Counted from the first letter of the stretch, positions 41,975 to 50,539 are shown. The stretch is 64,000 bases of DNA from Diplocloster agilis (GCF_019042275.1 NZ_JAHQCW010000012.1:1-64000); one strand, 5' to 3'. The notes: generated by a model not told the origin, from the letters alone. Numbers and translations: made by a program.

Positions 41975-42056
41975 ATCAAATTACCTCCTGATTATATTTG
42001 CGTACCGTCTGTTCCAATTTCCGCTTCTATTTGAATACCATGTTGAAAAAATAAAA

Positions 42057-42067
42057 TTTCACGAAAT
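42057..42067. promoter_or_regulatory. RpiR operator candidate 1
   Basis: TTTCACGAAAT, an imperfect palindrome, lies about 16 bases downstream of the minus-strand -10 (42084-42089), near +10. This is a position where binding would block transcription of the minus-strand unit. Confidence 0.55.
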
Positions 42068-42083
42068 GGGGATTTCTGCTTTG

Positions 42084-42112
42084 ATATTAGCATGATATAC
42101 AGGGAAAGTAAA
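42084..42112 (-). promoter_or_regulatory. Promoter of the PMI-like/epimerase/RpiB/dhaKL unit
   Basis: On the minus strand TTTACT (42112-42107) and TAATAT (42089-42084) are 17 bases apart, 110 bases before the start codon. Confidence 0.55.
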
Positions 42113-42129
42113 CAGGATATAAAATAAAT

Positions 42130-42140
42130 TTTCACGAAAT
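42130..42140. promoter_or_regulatory. RpiR operator candidate 2
   Basis: A second TTTCACGAAAT ends two bases before the plus-strand -35 (TTGACA, 42143-42148). The two boxes are 73 bp apart, about seven helix turns, so looping or joint control of both promoters is possible. Confidence 0.55.
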
Positions 42141-42142
42141 CA

Positions 42143-42172
42143 TTGACAAAGATAGAGTATATCCGCTAATAT
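42143..42172 (+). promoter_or_regulatory. Promoter of the aldolase-rpiR unit
   Basis: TTGACA (42143-42148) and TAATAT (42167-42172) are separated by 18 bases, or 17 if the -10 is read as CTAATA. It lies about 100 bases before the aldolase start. Confidence 0.7.
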
Positions 42173-42271
42173 AGAGCTATAAGGGTGGCAAAAGGTTACT
42201 TATACTTAGAAATGGGGGTTTCTAAGAAAAAATATTTCAGAGAAAATTTATTTCAGGAGGAAAGAGTTATT

Positions 42272-43141
42272 ATGTTAATGAACATGAAAGAGCTTTTAGC
42301 GGTGGCAAACCAGCACAATTTTGCAGTTCCGGCCTTCAACATCGGTACTGGACAAATATTAAATGCTGTTGTAGAATGTTGTGAGGAGAAAAAAGCGCCT
42401 GTAATATTAGCCCTCCATCCCGATGAGCTGTCCTTTCAGGGTGACAGCTTTGTTTCAATGTGTATCGACCGGGCCAACAAATCCCATGTCCCCATGGTAA
42501 TTCATCTGGATCACGGGAGCACGGTCGGACAGATCCAAAGAGCGATCCGGGATGGATTTACTTCGGTTATGATAGATGCTTCCCATCTGCCTTTCGAAGA
42601 AAACATCGAAATCACTAAAAAAGTCGTGGCCATCGCCCATCCTCTCGGCGTATCTGTGGAGGCTGAGTTAGGCACCATCGGCACGACCCAGGGTGATACG
42701 GAAGGCGGTACGGACCATATTATCTATACGAACCCGGCTGACGCGGTGCAATTTGTAGAGAGGACAGGATGCGATACCCTGGCTGTGGCGATCGGAACCG
42801 CCCATGGCATATATCCTCCTGGTTTCAAACCCGAATTAAAACAGGAATTATTATCCGAAATAAAGAGTAAGGTTTCGGTACCGCTCGTTCTTCACGGCGG
42901 GTCCGCGAATAAAGATTCTGAGATTGCGGAGTCGGTCAAGCGCGGAATAAACAAAATCAACATATCTTCCGATATTAAAGACGCTTTCTATCAGCAGCTT
43001 AGGATAACGCTTAACAATGATTCAAAAATCAGAGAGCCTTTTGAACTTTATCCGGATAGTGTTGCCGCTATGAAGAAGATCATTTATCATAAAATCGAAC
43101 TTTTCAATGATGACGATAAGATGAAGTATTATACGCTGTAA
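42272..43141 (+). CDS. Class II ketose-bisphosphate aldolase
   Basis: A 289-residue zinc aldolase of the fructose-/tagatose-bisphosphate family. VIHLDHGSTV near 78 holds the catalytic Asp and a zinc His; VEAELGTIGTTQGD near 130, AIGTAHGIYPPGF near 173 (zinc His) and VLHGGSANKDSEI near 205 (zinc His, phosphate site) are in order. It cleaves a ketose bisphosphate, or possibly a ketose-1-phosphate, to DHAP and an aldehyde. The frame opens at a GTG 29 codons earlier, but ATG 42272 after AGGAGG matches family length. It shares a unit with the RpiR regulator. Confidence 0.88.
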   Translation: MLMNMKELLAVANQHNFAVPAFNIGTGQILNAVVECCEEKKAPVILALHPDELSFQGDSFVSMCIDRANKSHVPMVIHLDHGSTVGQIQRAIRDGFTSVMIDASHLPFEENIEITKKVVAIAHPLGVSVEAELGTIGTTQGDTEGGTDHIIYTNPADAVQFVERTGCDTLAVAIGTAHGIYPPGFKPELKQELLSEIKSKVSVPLVLHGGSANKDSEIAESVKRGINKINISSDIKDAFYQQLRITLNNDSKIREPFELYPDSVAAMKKIIYHKIELFNDDDKMKYYTL

Positions 43142-43187
43142 GCCAGACTGTACAGATGACTGCGGATACCGGGCCGATGGAGGCTGC

Positions 43188-44051
43188 ATGGAAGAACATA
43201 GAACAGTGTTAGAGAATATCGATCTCTATTATGACCAGCTTTTTATCGCAGAAAAAAAGGTGGCCGACTGTATCCGGAAAAATCCGCAGAAAGCGGTTAT
43301 GCTGAACGTAACCGGAATGGCCACCGAAAGCGGCGCCAGCGAAGCGACCGTGATCCGGATGTGCAAACATATCGGCTATCAGGGATATTACCAGATGCGC
43401 CTGATCCTGTCGGGGGATCTGGGAAGGGACGGCCGGTTCAAGGACGGCAATACAAGCCCTGACATGGATTCCGTAAAGCAGGTATTTGAACAGAGCGCCC
43501 GAAATATCAGCGCCATGATTCCCCGGCTGGAGTCCGGGCTGCTGCTGGAATGCGCCTCTATCATCAGCAAGAGCAGACTGGTCTACGTGGTCGCAGTCGG
43601 CAACACCATTCCGATAGCCCTGGATCTGAGCTTCCGGCTGGAACGTTTCGGAATCGCTTCCTACTGTACCGCCATTTCGGAACATTTTCTCAATCACATC
43701 AGCCTGGGAAAGCAGGACGATGTGTTGATCGCCATATCCCGATCCGGAATATCTAAGCAGGTTCTGCAGGCTGTTAACGTAGCCACAAAAATCGGAATGA
43801 AAATCATCGCCATTACAGCGGAAGAACATTCCCTCTTATCCAAAGATGCGGACTATGTTCTGCTTTCTGCCGCAGAAAACAGTCTGTTCGGAACAAAAGG
43901 GCCGGACTCGCCCCTTTGTGAGATTGCGGTCAGCGATGCGCTCTTGTATTTTATCAAACACCGGGAAAAGATTCGGATGGACAGTCTGCCGGAGGGTTTG
44001 GATTCCCATTTAGACGAAATCGAACTGATACTCGCAGAAACAAAATTATAG
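43188..44051 (+). CDS. RpiR-family transcriptional regulator
   Basis: A 287-residue regulator. The N-terminal helix-turn-helix (MLNVTGMATESGASEATVIRMCKHI, about 39-63) is followed by a SIS sugar-phosphate-binding domain (VYVVAVGNTIPIALDLSFRL near 131, DVLIAISRSGISKQVLQAV near 183). RpiR proteins sense phosphosugars. Its position beside the aldolase and the repeated TTTCACGAAAT boxes suggests it controls the 31-44 kb sugar system. GGAGG lies four bases before ATG. A tandem repeat and terminator follow at once. Confidence 0.9.
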   Translation: MEEHRTVLENIDLYYDQLFIAEKKVADCIRKNPQKAVMLNVTGMATESGASEATVIRMCKHIGYQGYYQMRLILSGDLGRDGRFKDGNTSPDMDSVKQVFEQSARNISAMIPRLESGLLLECASIISKSRLVYVVAVGNTIPIALDLSFRLERFGIASYCTAISEHFLNHISLGKQDDVLIAISRSGISKQVLQAVNVATKIGMKIIAITAEEHSLLSKDADYVLLSAAENSLFGTKGPDSPLCEIAVSDALLYFIKHREKIRMDSLPEGLDSHLDEIELILAETKL

Positions 44052-44187
44052 GTATACTTAACAGTATCCCATTAACACATGCCCTTCGGGCAGGTTCGCA
44101 GCATTCGCTGCTCAATCATGTATACTTAACAGTATCCCATTAATACATGCCCTTCGGGCAGGTTCGCAGCATTCGCTGCTCAATAAT
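44052..44187. repeat. 68-bp tandem duplication
   Basis: Two 68-bp units (44052-44119, 44120-44187) differ at only two positions, with a five-base start of a third (GTATA). Each holds two small hairpins, GCCCTTCGGGC and GCAGCATTCGCTGC. It begins directly after the rpiR-family stop codon and ends at the terminator. Confidence 0.95.
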
Positions 44188-44194
44188 GTATAAA

Positions 44195-44240
44195 AAAATG
44201 CCGTGATCCCTTTCAATGAAACTTGGGTTCACGGCATTTT
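44195..44240. terminator. Bidirectional terminator
   Basis: AAAATGCCGTGA (from 44195) and TCACGGCATTTT (44229-44240) form a 12-bp stem with A/T runs on both sides. It serves the plus-strand rpiR unit and the minus-strand small gene starting at 44475. Confidence 0.88.
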
Positions 44241-44241
44241 C

Positions 44242-44475
44242 TCAACCATTGATCATGAATGCTACCAATTTATCAATGTCTTCCTTTTCGTAAGCGATGA
44301 TCTCTAATTCCGGGATCTCTCCGTTAGAAAAGATATTTGCCATCGATACATACTGGGAAAGCTTGGATTTCAGGTTCAGTCTGTCGCCTTCGCCTGTTAC
44401 TAACTCTACTTTACCTTTACAACTGTCCACTACCTGGAAGAATTTATCAATATCAGTTATGTTTTGGACTTTCAT
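44242..44475 (-). CDS. Small conserved-looking protein, HPr-like pattern without active His
   Basis: A 77-residue protein with a good GGAGG site and its own terminator, so it is very probably real. Its middle (VELVTGEGDRLNLKSKLSQY, about 24-43) and end (EIIAYEKEDIDKLVAFM) follow the spacing of HPr after its active-site helix, including a Lys-Ser at the place of the regulatory Ser. No phospho-His region is present. The HPr-like reading is my inference; otherwise the function is unknown. Confidence 0.7.
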   Translation of the reverse strand: MKVQNITDIDKFFQVVDSCKGKVELVTGEGDRLNLKSKLSQYVSMANIFSNGEIPELEIIAYEKEDIDKLVAFMING

Positions 44476-44574
44476 TCAATTCTCCTCCTCTCTTTTTATT
44501 CTACCTACAGTATAGCTGAAATCAGCGGGAATGCAACTATTTTTTGCAACTTTGTGAATCTTTGTTGATATTTG

Positions 44575-45408
44575 TTACTTTAATAGAATCTCATTATCGG
44601 TTATTTCCACTTTCCCGGCTTTTAAAAGTCTGCCCACCGCCCGTTTAAAGGCATTTTTACTTAAATGGAATTCCTTTTTGATCACTTCCGGCGACACTTT
44701 GTCGTTAAACGGGAGCTTTCCGCCATAACCCTCCATCACTTTCAGGACGGTTTCCACATCCGCGTCCATCTGCAGATAGGCCTTCTGGCGCACGCTTAAG
44801 TCCATCTTGCCGTCTTCCTTCACCGCGGTCACACGGGCGCGCACCCGGTCCCCCACATGGAATTCCCCGAAGCATTCCTTCGCCGGTATCAGCGCGGAGT
44901 ACCGGTCGTCCACCGCCACAAACGCGCCGAACCGGTCGCTCAGCTCGTAGACCGTGCCTTCCACCGTATCGCCGATGGTATAAGGCGTATGCTTCGACAA
45001 GTATTCATAGATCTTCATTGTGGCGCACAGACGGCTGCTTTTATCCTCATACAGGGTCACCAGCACTTCGTCGCCCTCGCTGACCTTCGCCGTCTGCTCC
45101 TTAAACGGAAGCAGCAGATCTTTTTCCAGCCCCCAGTCTAAAAAAGCGCCGATCTTACCGGTCTCGGCCACCTTAAGCCTGGCAACCTCCCCGATCTGCA
45201 GCAGGGGCCGGCTGGTCGTGGCGATCAGCCTGTCCTTGGAATCCTTATAGAGAAATACTTCAATCGCATCTCCATGCTCCAAGTCTTCCGGCACCTGCCG
45301 GACCGGCAGCAATACCCGGTCTTCCGCATTTTCCTGTTCTCCCAGGTAGGCGCCGAAATCCACTCTTTTTACCATCTTCAGCGTCTGCCTCTTACCTAAT
45401 TCAAACAT
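44575..45408 (-). CDS. cvfB: S1-domain RNA-binding protein, CvfB family
   Basis: A 277-residue protein with three S1-like OB folds (about 1-60, 63-130, 140-205) and a C-terminal winged helix (VIKKEFHLSKNAFKRAVGRLLKAG, 240-263). This is the CvfB/YitL layout, a Gram-positive RNA-binding regulator of virulence and translation. KIGAFLDWGLEKDLLLPF near 85 and VEGTVYELSDRFGAFVAV near 145 are the clearest S1 strands. GGAGG lies six bases before ATG 45408. It is monocistronic. Confidence 0.88.
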   Translation of the reverse strand: MFELGKRQTLKMVKRVDFGAYLGEQENAEDRVLLPVRQVPEDLEHGDAIEVFLYKDSKDRLIATTSRPLLQIGEVARLKVAETGKIGAFLDWGLEKDLLLPFKEQTAKVSEGDEVLVTLYEDKSSRLCATMKIYEYLSKHTPYTIGDTVEGTVYELSDRFGAFVAVDDRYSALIPAKECFGEFHVGDRVRARVTAVKEDGKMDLSVRQKAYLQMDADVETVLKVMEGYGGKLPFNDKVSPEVIKKEFHLSKNAFKRAVGRLLKAGKVEITDNEILLK

Positions 45409-45497
45409 CGTCTTCCTCCGTCCCGTGCATCTCATGCACAAAACCATCCGCTAATGCGGCGCAAGGCCACATTACGGTTACTTCACGTTTCCTTCCT

Positions 45498-46202
45498 CTA
45501 TCTCATCAGTTGAACCACTGCGTACGGATTCTTCTGTCCGTCACACAACAGGACCGTATCGCTTTCGTCCCCTCTGTGAATCTCAGGAAATATCATATCG
45601 CCCAGGACCGCCGCTTTTCGGTATTCCGCGCGCATTTCATGAACCGGATAGATCTGCGGAATGCATTCTCTCGCCATCTGGATGTACTGCGCATTATTTA
45701 CATGCTGATTCGTATCAATATGGTACTTGCGCACCGGGAATTCCTCCACCGGAACACAATCCTTCGGCACAGTCACCTTCCTGGGCGCGTAATTCATCTC
45801 AAGCTTCGGATCCTCTCCGTAAGCCGCCACGTCCGCCTCCCCGATCTTCGTGGGATGCCCGGTCGATGTATCGATAAATGCCCAGATGGAATTGGCATAC
45901 GAAAGCCGCTCCCCATCCTGTCCGAACAGGGCGAAATTACGGTATCCGTAGAACAGTTTAAAATCATAAGGCCAGGTCGCCACCACAATCCTCTCCCCAA
46001 GCCCCGGATACCGTTCTACCACTACCTGCCAGGAGCTTAACAGCCAGGCCCTGTGCTTTTCCTTTAAGTGCTCCACTCCAAGCCCCACATCTTCCGAATG
46101 AAACGTACTGCAGTCCTGGAAATAATTCAACACCCCATTTAAGGTCAACAGCCCATCGGCCCCTACTTCACTGTATCGCACTCTGCTCTCAAACTGATAC
46201 AT
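45498..46202 (-). CDS. Acyl-ACP thioesterase
   Basis: A 234-residue double-hotdog thioesterase of the FatA/FatB-like bacterial family, releasing fatty acids from acyl carrier protein. RVRYSEVGADGLLTLNGVLNYFQDCS at the start, ATWPYDFKLFYGYRNFALF near 80 and KYHIDTNQHVNNAQYIQMA near 165 are diagnostic; the Asn and His in the last motif are catalytic in the plant enzymes. ATG 46202 follows GAGGG. It is not in an operon with lipid genes here. Confidence 0.85.
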   Translation of the reverse strand: MYQFESRVRYSEVGADGLLTLNGVLNYFQDCSTFHSEDVGLGVEHLKEKHRAWLLSSWQVVVERYPGLGERIVVATWPYDFKLFYGYRNFALFGQDGERLSYANSIWAFIDTSTGHPTKIGEADVAAYGEDPKLEMNYAPRKVTVPKDCVPVEEFPVRKYHIDTNQHVNNAQYIQMARECIPQIYPVHEMRAEYRKAAVLGDMIFPEIHRGDESDTVLLCDGQKNPYAVVQLMR

Positions 46203-46285
46203 TCTTACGCCCTCTTTCCGGCCATTTCGCCTATAGGTCACTTATATCTGTAAAAAAATCGGTCTTCAAATGTTTTCCTATATAG

Positions 46286-46320
46286 AAAAAAGATTGTCCT
46301 AATTGATTAAGACAACCTTT
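46286..46320 (-). terminator. Terminator after tRNA-Gln
   Basis: On the minus strand AAGGTTGTC and GACAATCTT arms with a T-run form a hairpin nine bases after the tRNA end. Confidence 0.75.
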
Positions 46321-46328
46321 TCTTAACC

Positions 46329-46399
46329 TGGGCTACAAGGATTCGAACCTTGAAATGACGGAGTCAGAGTCCGTTGCCTTACCATTTGGCGATAGCCCA
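46329..46399 (-). tRNA. tRNA-Gln (anticodon CUG)
   Basis: The cloverleaf has acceptor arms TGGGCTA/TAGCCCA, D stem GCC/GGC, anticodon stem ACGGA/TCCGT with loop CTCTGAC (anticodon CTG), and T arm CAAGG-TTCGAAT-CCTTG. CCA is not encoded. From the tRNA to the thioesterase gene there is only the terminator. From 46400 to 46601 the sequence is A/T-homopolymer rich and has no gene. Confidence 0.95.
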
Positions 46400-46601
46400 T
46401 TAACGCTCAACAACGTGTATTATACATGATCCTTTTTTGAATTTCAAGCCCTTTTTTTAAAAAATTTCCAAAAAAATATTTTTTTTGGGTTTTTTACTTT
46501 TCCTTTTACTTTTCGGAGTCTTTTTCCGTACCCGGTTGTTTGACGGGGTTTGTGGAAATGGGGATTGTGAATGCGCAGGGAGGCTCTTTGGGCCGGCATC
46601 C

Positions 46602-46669
46602 GGGGACAGGCACCTTTCTCCCGTTGTTTCTTACGGGTTTGCTTTTCTGCCGAAAGGAGCCAGTCCCCT
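46602..46669. repeat. REP-like hairpin element (GGGGACAGG type), copy 1
   Basis: GGGGACAGGCACCTTTC (46602-46618) pairs imperfectly with GAAAGGAGCCAGTCCCC (46653-46669). It lies 30 bases downstream of dnaB, and related hairpins sit at 50.7 and 54.2 kb. GGGGACAGG palindromes of this style are dispersed repeats in many bacteria. Confidence 0.75.
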
Positions 46670-46699
46670 CTCTGATCCGTTAAGCTGCTTGGGGCGGGG

Positions 46700-48031
46700 T
46701 TATTTTGCCATGTTGGCGAACTTGGTGTACTGGGGCAGCCAGGCCAGGTTGACCGTACCGATCGGGCCGTTTCTTTGTTTCGCTATGATAATCTCCGCCA
46801 TGTTGGGCGTTTCTGTGTCTTTGTTGTAATAGTCGTCCCGGTAAATGAACATGACGACGTCGGCATCCTGCTCGATGGCCCCGGACTCACGCAAATCGGA
46901 GAGCATCGGCCTGTGGTCGGGCCGCTGTTCCACGGCACGGCTTAACTGGGAGAGGGCGATGAGCGGGACGTTTAGCTCCCTGGCCAGTTTCTTCAGGGAC
47001 CGGGAGATATCGGAGATCTCCTGCTGGCGGGAATCCGTGCCCCGACCGCTGCCGGACATCAGCTGCAGGTAGTCGATGATAATCAGGCCCAGATCCTGCT
47101 CCAGCTTGAATTTCCGGCATTTGCTGCGCAGCTCGGCTATGGTGATACCGGGGGTATCATCGATCATCAGCTTTGATTTTCCGATCACATCCACGCCTTC
47201 GATTAGTTTTTCCCAGTCCGCGTCGGACAAATTACCGGTACGGATCGACTGGGAATCCACCCTGGATTCCAGGGCGAACAGACGGTTCACCAGCTGTTCC
47301 CGGGACATCTCCAGGCTGAAGATAGCAGTGGGTACGTTGGCCCGGAAAGCCACGTGCTGGGCGATATTCAGGACGAACGCGGTTTTTCCCATGGAAGGGC
47401 GGGCCGCTACCAGAATCAGGTCGGAGTTCTGAAGGCCGGACATCTTGTAATCCAGATCCAGGAAGCCGGTGGGGATGCCGGTTACGGTTCCCTTTGTCTT
47501 GGAGGCCAGATTGATCTTCTCCAACGCGTCCAGAACCACCTGGCGGATCGGGACAAAATCTCCGGAATTCCGGGTCTGAAGCAGCTCGAATATCTTCTTT
47601 TCCGTATCCTCCATGATGTCTTCCACTTTATCCTTCGCCAAAAAACAGGCGTTGGTGATCTCTTCCGTGGTCTTGATCATCCGGCGGAGAAGGGATTTCT
47701 CACTGACGATATTGGCGTAGTATTTGACATTGGCCGAAGTGGGCACTGCCGTGATCAGATCCCTGACGAATTCCAGGCTGCTGACCTCCGGCGGCACGTC
47801 CTTGGCCTTTAAGCGGTCCTGTAGGGTGACCAGGTCCACCGGTTTTCCTTCATTGTACAGCTCCACCATTGTCTCAAAGAGGATACCATATTGGCTCTGA
47901 TAGAAATCGTCACCGCATATCAATTCCGATGCGATGACGATAGCTTCTTTGTCCATAATCATAGAGCCGATCACTGACTGCTCTGCCTCGATGCTGTGGG
48001 GCGGTACTCTTTTTATGAGTGCTTCATCCAT
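46700..48031 (-). CDS. dnaB: Replicative DNA helicase DnaB
   Basis: The 443-residue hexameric helicase unwinds DNA at the fork. The N-terminal domain (VPPHSIEAEQSVIGSMIMD near 9) is followed by the RecA-like motor with Walker A AARPSMGKTAFVLN near 205, Walker B LIIIDYLQLM near 307, and the arginine finger region ending NGPIGTVNLAW. No intein is present. It follows rplI by 12 bases, the order found in Bacillus (gdpP-rplI-dnaC). Confidence 0.97.
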   Translation of the reverse strand: MDEALIKRVPPHSIEAEQSVIGSMIMDKEAIVIASELICGDDFYQSQYGILFETMVELYNEGKPVDLVTLQDRLKAKDVPPEVSSLEFVRDLITAVPTSANVKYYANIVSEKSLLRRMIKTTEEITNACFLAKDKVEDIMEDTEKKIFELLQTRNSGDFVPIRQVVLDALEKINLASKTKGTVTGIPTGFLDLDYKMSGLQNSDLILVAARPSMGKTAFVLNIAQHVAFRANVPTAIFSLEMSREQLVNRLFALESRVDSQSIRTGNLSDADWEKLIEGVDVIGKSKLMIDDTPGITIAELRSKCRKFKLEQDLGLIIIDYLQLMSGSGRGTDSRQQEISDISRSLKKLARELNVPLIALSQLSRAVEQRPDHRPMLSDLRESGAIEQDADVVMFIYRDDYYNKDTETPNMAEIIIAKQRNGPIGTVNLAWLPQYTKFANMAK

Positions 48032-48043
48032 AAAGGATTCCTC

Positions 48044-48490
48044 CTAAGCTTCTTCCACGATCACTTTCAACTCAGCGGTTACTTTCGGATGCAGCTTGAT
48101 GGGCACTTCGTGGGTGCCGACGGTCTTGATCGGATTCGGCAGCTGCATCTTTTTCTTGTCGATATCCAGTCCGATCTGTTCTTTCGCGGCCTGCGCAATC
48201 TCTTTGGAGGAGACGCTTCCAAAGGTCTTTCCGCCTTCTCCGGTCTTAACGGAAAGCTTAATCTGTGCTTTTTCGATCTGGGCCTTCAAAAGCACCGCTT
48301 CGTCATATATCTCCTGCGCCTGCTTTTCCTCGTGGGCTTTTTGTAATTTCAGATCGTTCATATTTTTAGTGGTTGCTTCCACACCCAGTTTCTTCGGTAA
48401 AATAAAATTCCGGGCGTAGCCGTCATTGACATTGACTGTGTCGCCTTTCTTTCCCAGTGACTTTACATCCTGCAATAAAATTACTTTCAT
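48044..48490 (-). CDS. rplI: 50S ribosomal protein L9
   Basis: A 148-residue large-subunit protein that binds 23S rRNA at the L1 stalk base. The N-domain [32 protein letters not shown], the long connecting helix (about 40-75) and the C-domain ([18 protein letters not shown], then [11 protein letters not shown]) are complete. Its ATG is adjacent to the gdpP stop codon, indicating co-translation. Confidence 0.98.
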   Translation of the reverse strand: MKVILLQDVKSLGKKGDTVNVNDGYARNFILPKKLGVEATTKNMNDLKLQKAHEEKQAQEIYDEAVLLKAQIEKAQIKLSVKTGEGGKTFGSVSSKEIAQAAKEQIGLDIDKKKMQLPNPIKTVGTHEVPIKLHPKVTAELKVIVEEA

Positions 48491-50539
48491 TTATAACGCT
48501 CCTTCTTCTATCATTTGATCCAGTGTATTTTTCAAATATTCGATCGCCTGCTCCATGGTATAACCCGTAAGCTGCGCGCCTGCGATGTTCATATGGCCGC
48601 CGCCTCCCAACCGTTCCATGATCAGCTGGACGTTCACCTCGTCGATGGACCGGGCGCTCAGGTATATTTTGTTGTTGTATTCCGTCAGCACGAAGGAAGC
48701 CTTGATCCCTATGATGTTCAGCAGCTCATTGGCCGCCTGGGCGCCTACGATGGTAGGGCTCTCTATGTTCTCATTGGGACAGACCGCGATCGCAAAGGCA
48801 TCCCTGTAAACCTGGGAATGACGCACCGCTTCCGCCCTGGCCTTATAAGCTCCCATGTCGTTCCGGAACAGCTTGCGCACTCTGGTGACATCCGCGCCGC
48901 AGCGTCTTAAGAACGCCGCAGCCTCAAAGGTGCGCACGCCCGTCTTGCTCATAAAGTTGTTCGTATCAATGATAATCCCCGCATAAATGCAGTCCGCTTC
49001 CAGGTTCTTGATCTTAATTCCCTCTTCAAAATACTGAAGGATCTCAGCTACCATCTCACAGGTGGAGGAAGCATACGGTTCGATGTACGACAGGATCGCG
49101 TTGGATATCACCTCAGCCCCCTGCCGGTGGTGATCCAATACCGCGATGGTCTTGGTCATATTTAACAGGCGCGGGCATTCCGTAAAGCTGGGTTTGTTCG
49201 TGTCCACCACCACCAGCACCGTATTATTATCCACCAGTTCCTCGGCACGCTCGCCGGGGATAAACATATCCTCTTCATATTCCGTGGGATTTACGATAAA
49301 CCCTTCCATCATAGGCCGGATGGAAGTGGTCACCTCATTGATGACAATATAAGCGCGCTTGTTTAGCACCCTGGCCGCGCGGTAGATACCCACAGCGGCT
49401 CCGAAGGAATCCACATCGGTGATCTGATGGCCCATGATGACCACCTTATCCTTGCTCTCCATAACCTCCCGCAGGGCATGGGCCTTCACTCTGGCCTTGA
49501 CGCGGGTGCTCTTCTCCACCTGCTTGGTCTTTCCTCCGTAGTATTCTAGCTTCTCGCCCTTCTTCACCACGGCCTGATCTCCGCCGCGGCCCAGGGCCAG
49601 ATCTATGGCAATACGGGCATACTCATAATTTTTGTTGTAGCTGTCGCCGTCCATGCCAAGGCCGATACTTAACGTAATAGCCATTTCATTTCCTATATTA
49701 ACCGTCTTCACTTCATCCAGCAGATCGAACTTATTCTCCTGGAGCTGGGCCACATATTTGTGTTTGAATACCACGAAATATTTATCCTTCTCCAGCTTTT
49801 TCACCAGTCCGTCATAGCCGGAGAAATATTTATTCACCCGCCGGTCCACCAGCGCGATCAGCAGGGATCTTCTGACTTCCTCCACGCTTTCCAGCGCTTC
49901 TTCAAAATTATCAATGTAGATCAGGCCGCACACCAGCCTCTGTTCTTCATTTTCCTGAATATAGCGGTTAATCTCCGTCTCGTCATAGAGATACAGGGCA
50001 ACCAGATAACCCTCATAATCCGGGGCGTCCACCAGTGTGTTGGACTCCGCCATCTCTTCCATTCCCACGTATTTTAAGTCCGCCCGGAAATCCCTTTCCT
50101 CCAGATGCACGTGCATGGTTTTCATCTCGTCCTGAGCCGGAAGCTGCTGCTGGGTAATCTCCGAAAAAATATTCGTCACAGACCGCCGGTAGGTCCGCTC
50201 CCGCTCCGTCACTTCGCTGAAGGCGTGATTCATCCATATAACCTTCCCCTTCTCGTCCAGAAGCGCATAGGGAATCGCCAGCTCCTTCAACAGTTTCTTC
50301 TGAACCTGTCCGTACTGGGTGGCAAATGAAATAAGTTCATTGACGATCAGCGGCTTGTTGTATATATAAAGGACGAATACGACCAGAACATAGACGATAA
50401 CAAAAGCCGTCATCAACGCGCCGGCCCGTAGATCGATCACATAGATCCATATATTCATCAGTACAAGCAGAATCGTCAGCAGCAACGGCCATCGCATATA
50501 GGATTTCAATTGTCCCTTTAATCGGATTTTCTCGTTCAT
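48491..50539 (-). CDS. gdpP: Cyclic-di-AMP phosphodiesterase, GdpP type
   Basis: A 682-residue membrane enzyme that degrades cyclic di-AMP. Two membrane helices (about 15-60) are followed by a PAS-like domain and a degenerate GGDEF domain (LIALVDRRVNKYFSGYDGLV near 230). The DHH/DHHA1 phosphodiesterase comes last: GHQITDVDSFGAAVGIYR near 368, VVVDTNKPS, VLDHHRQGAE near 468, GGGGHMNIAGAQL near 645. ATG 50539 lies seven bases after AGGAG. Confidence 0.95.
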   Translation of the reverse strand: MNEKIRLKGQLKSYMRWPLLLTILLVLMNIWIYVIDLRAGALMTAFVIVYVLVVFVLYIYNKPLIVNELISFATQYGQVQKKLLKELAIPYALLDEKGKVIWMNHAFSEVTERERTYRRSVTNIFSEITQQQLPAQDEMKTMHVHLEERDFRADLKYVGMEEMAESNTLVDAPDYEGYLVALYLYDETEINRYIQENEEQRLVCGLIYIDNFEEALESVEEVRRSLLIALVDRRVNKYFSGYDGLVKKLEKDKYFVVFKHKYVAQLQENKFDLLDEVKTVNIGNEMAITLSIGLGMDGDSYNKNYEYARIAIDLALGRGGDQAVVKKGEKLEYYGGKTKQVEKSTRVKARVKAHALREVMESKDKVVIMGHQITDVDSFGAAVGIYRAARVLNKRAYIVINEVTTSIRPMMEGFIVNPTEYEEDMFIPGERAEELVDNNTVLVVVDTNKPSFTECPRLLNMTKTIAVLDHHRQGAEVISNAILSYIEPYASSTCEMVAEILQYFEEGIKIKNLEADCIYAGIIIDTNNFMSKTGVRTFEAAAFLRRCGADVTRVRKLFRNDMGAYKARAEAVRHSQVYRDAFAIAVCPNENIESPTIVGAQAANELLNIIGIKASFVLTEYNNKIYLSARSIDEVNVQLIMERLGGGGHMNIAGAQLTGYTMEQAIEYLKNTLDQMIEEGAL

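Noticed and set aside
44052-44187. CRISPR or rRNA-processing interpretation of the 68-bp tandem units
   Set aside because: There are only two units with no spacer between them and no neighbouring cas or RNA genes.
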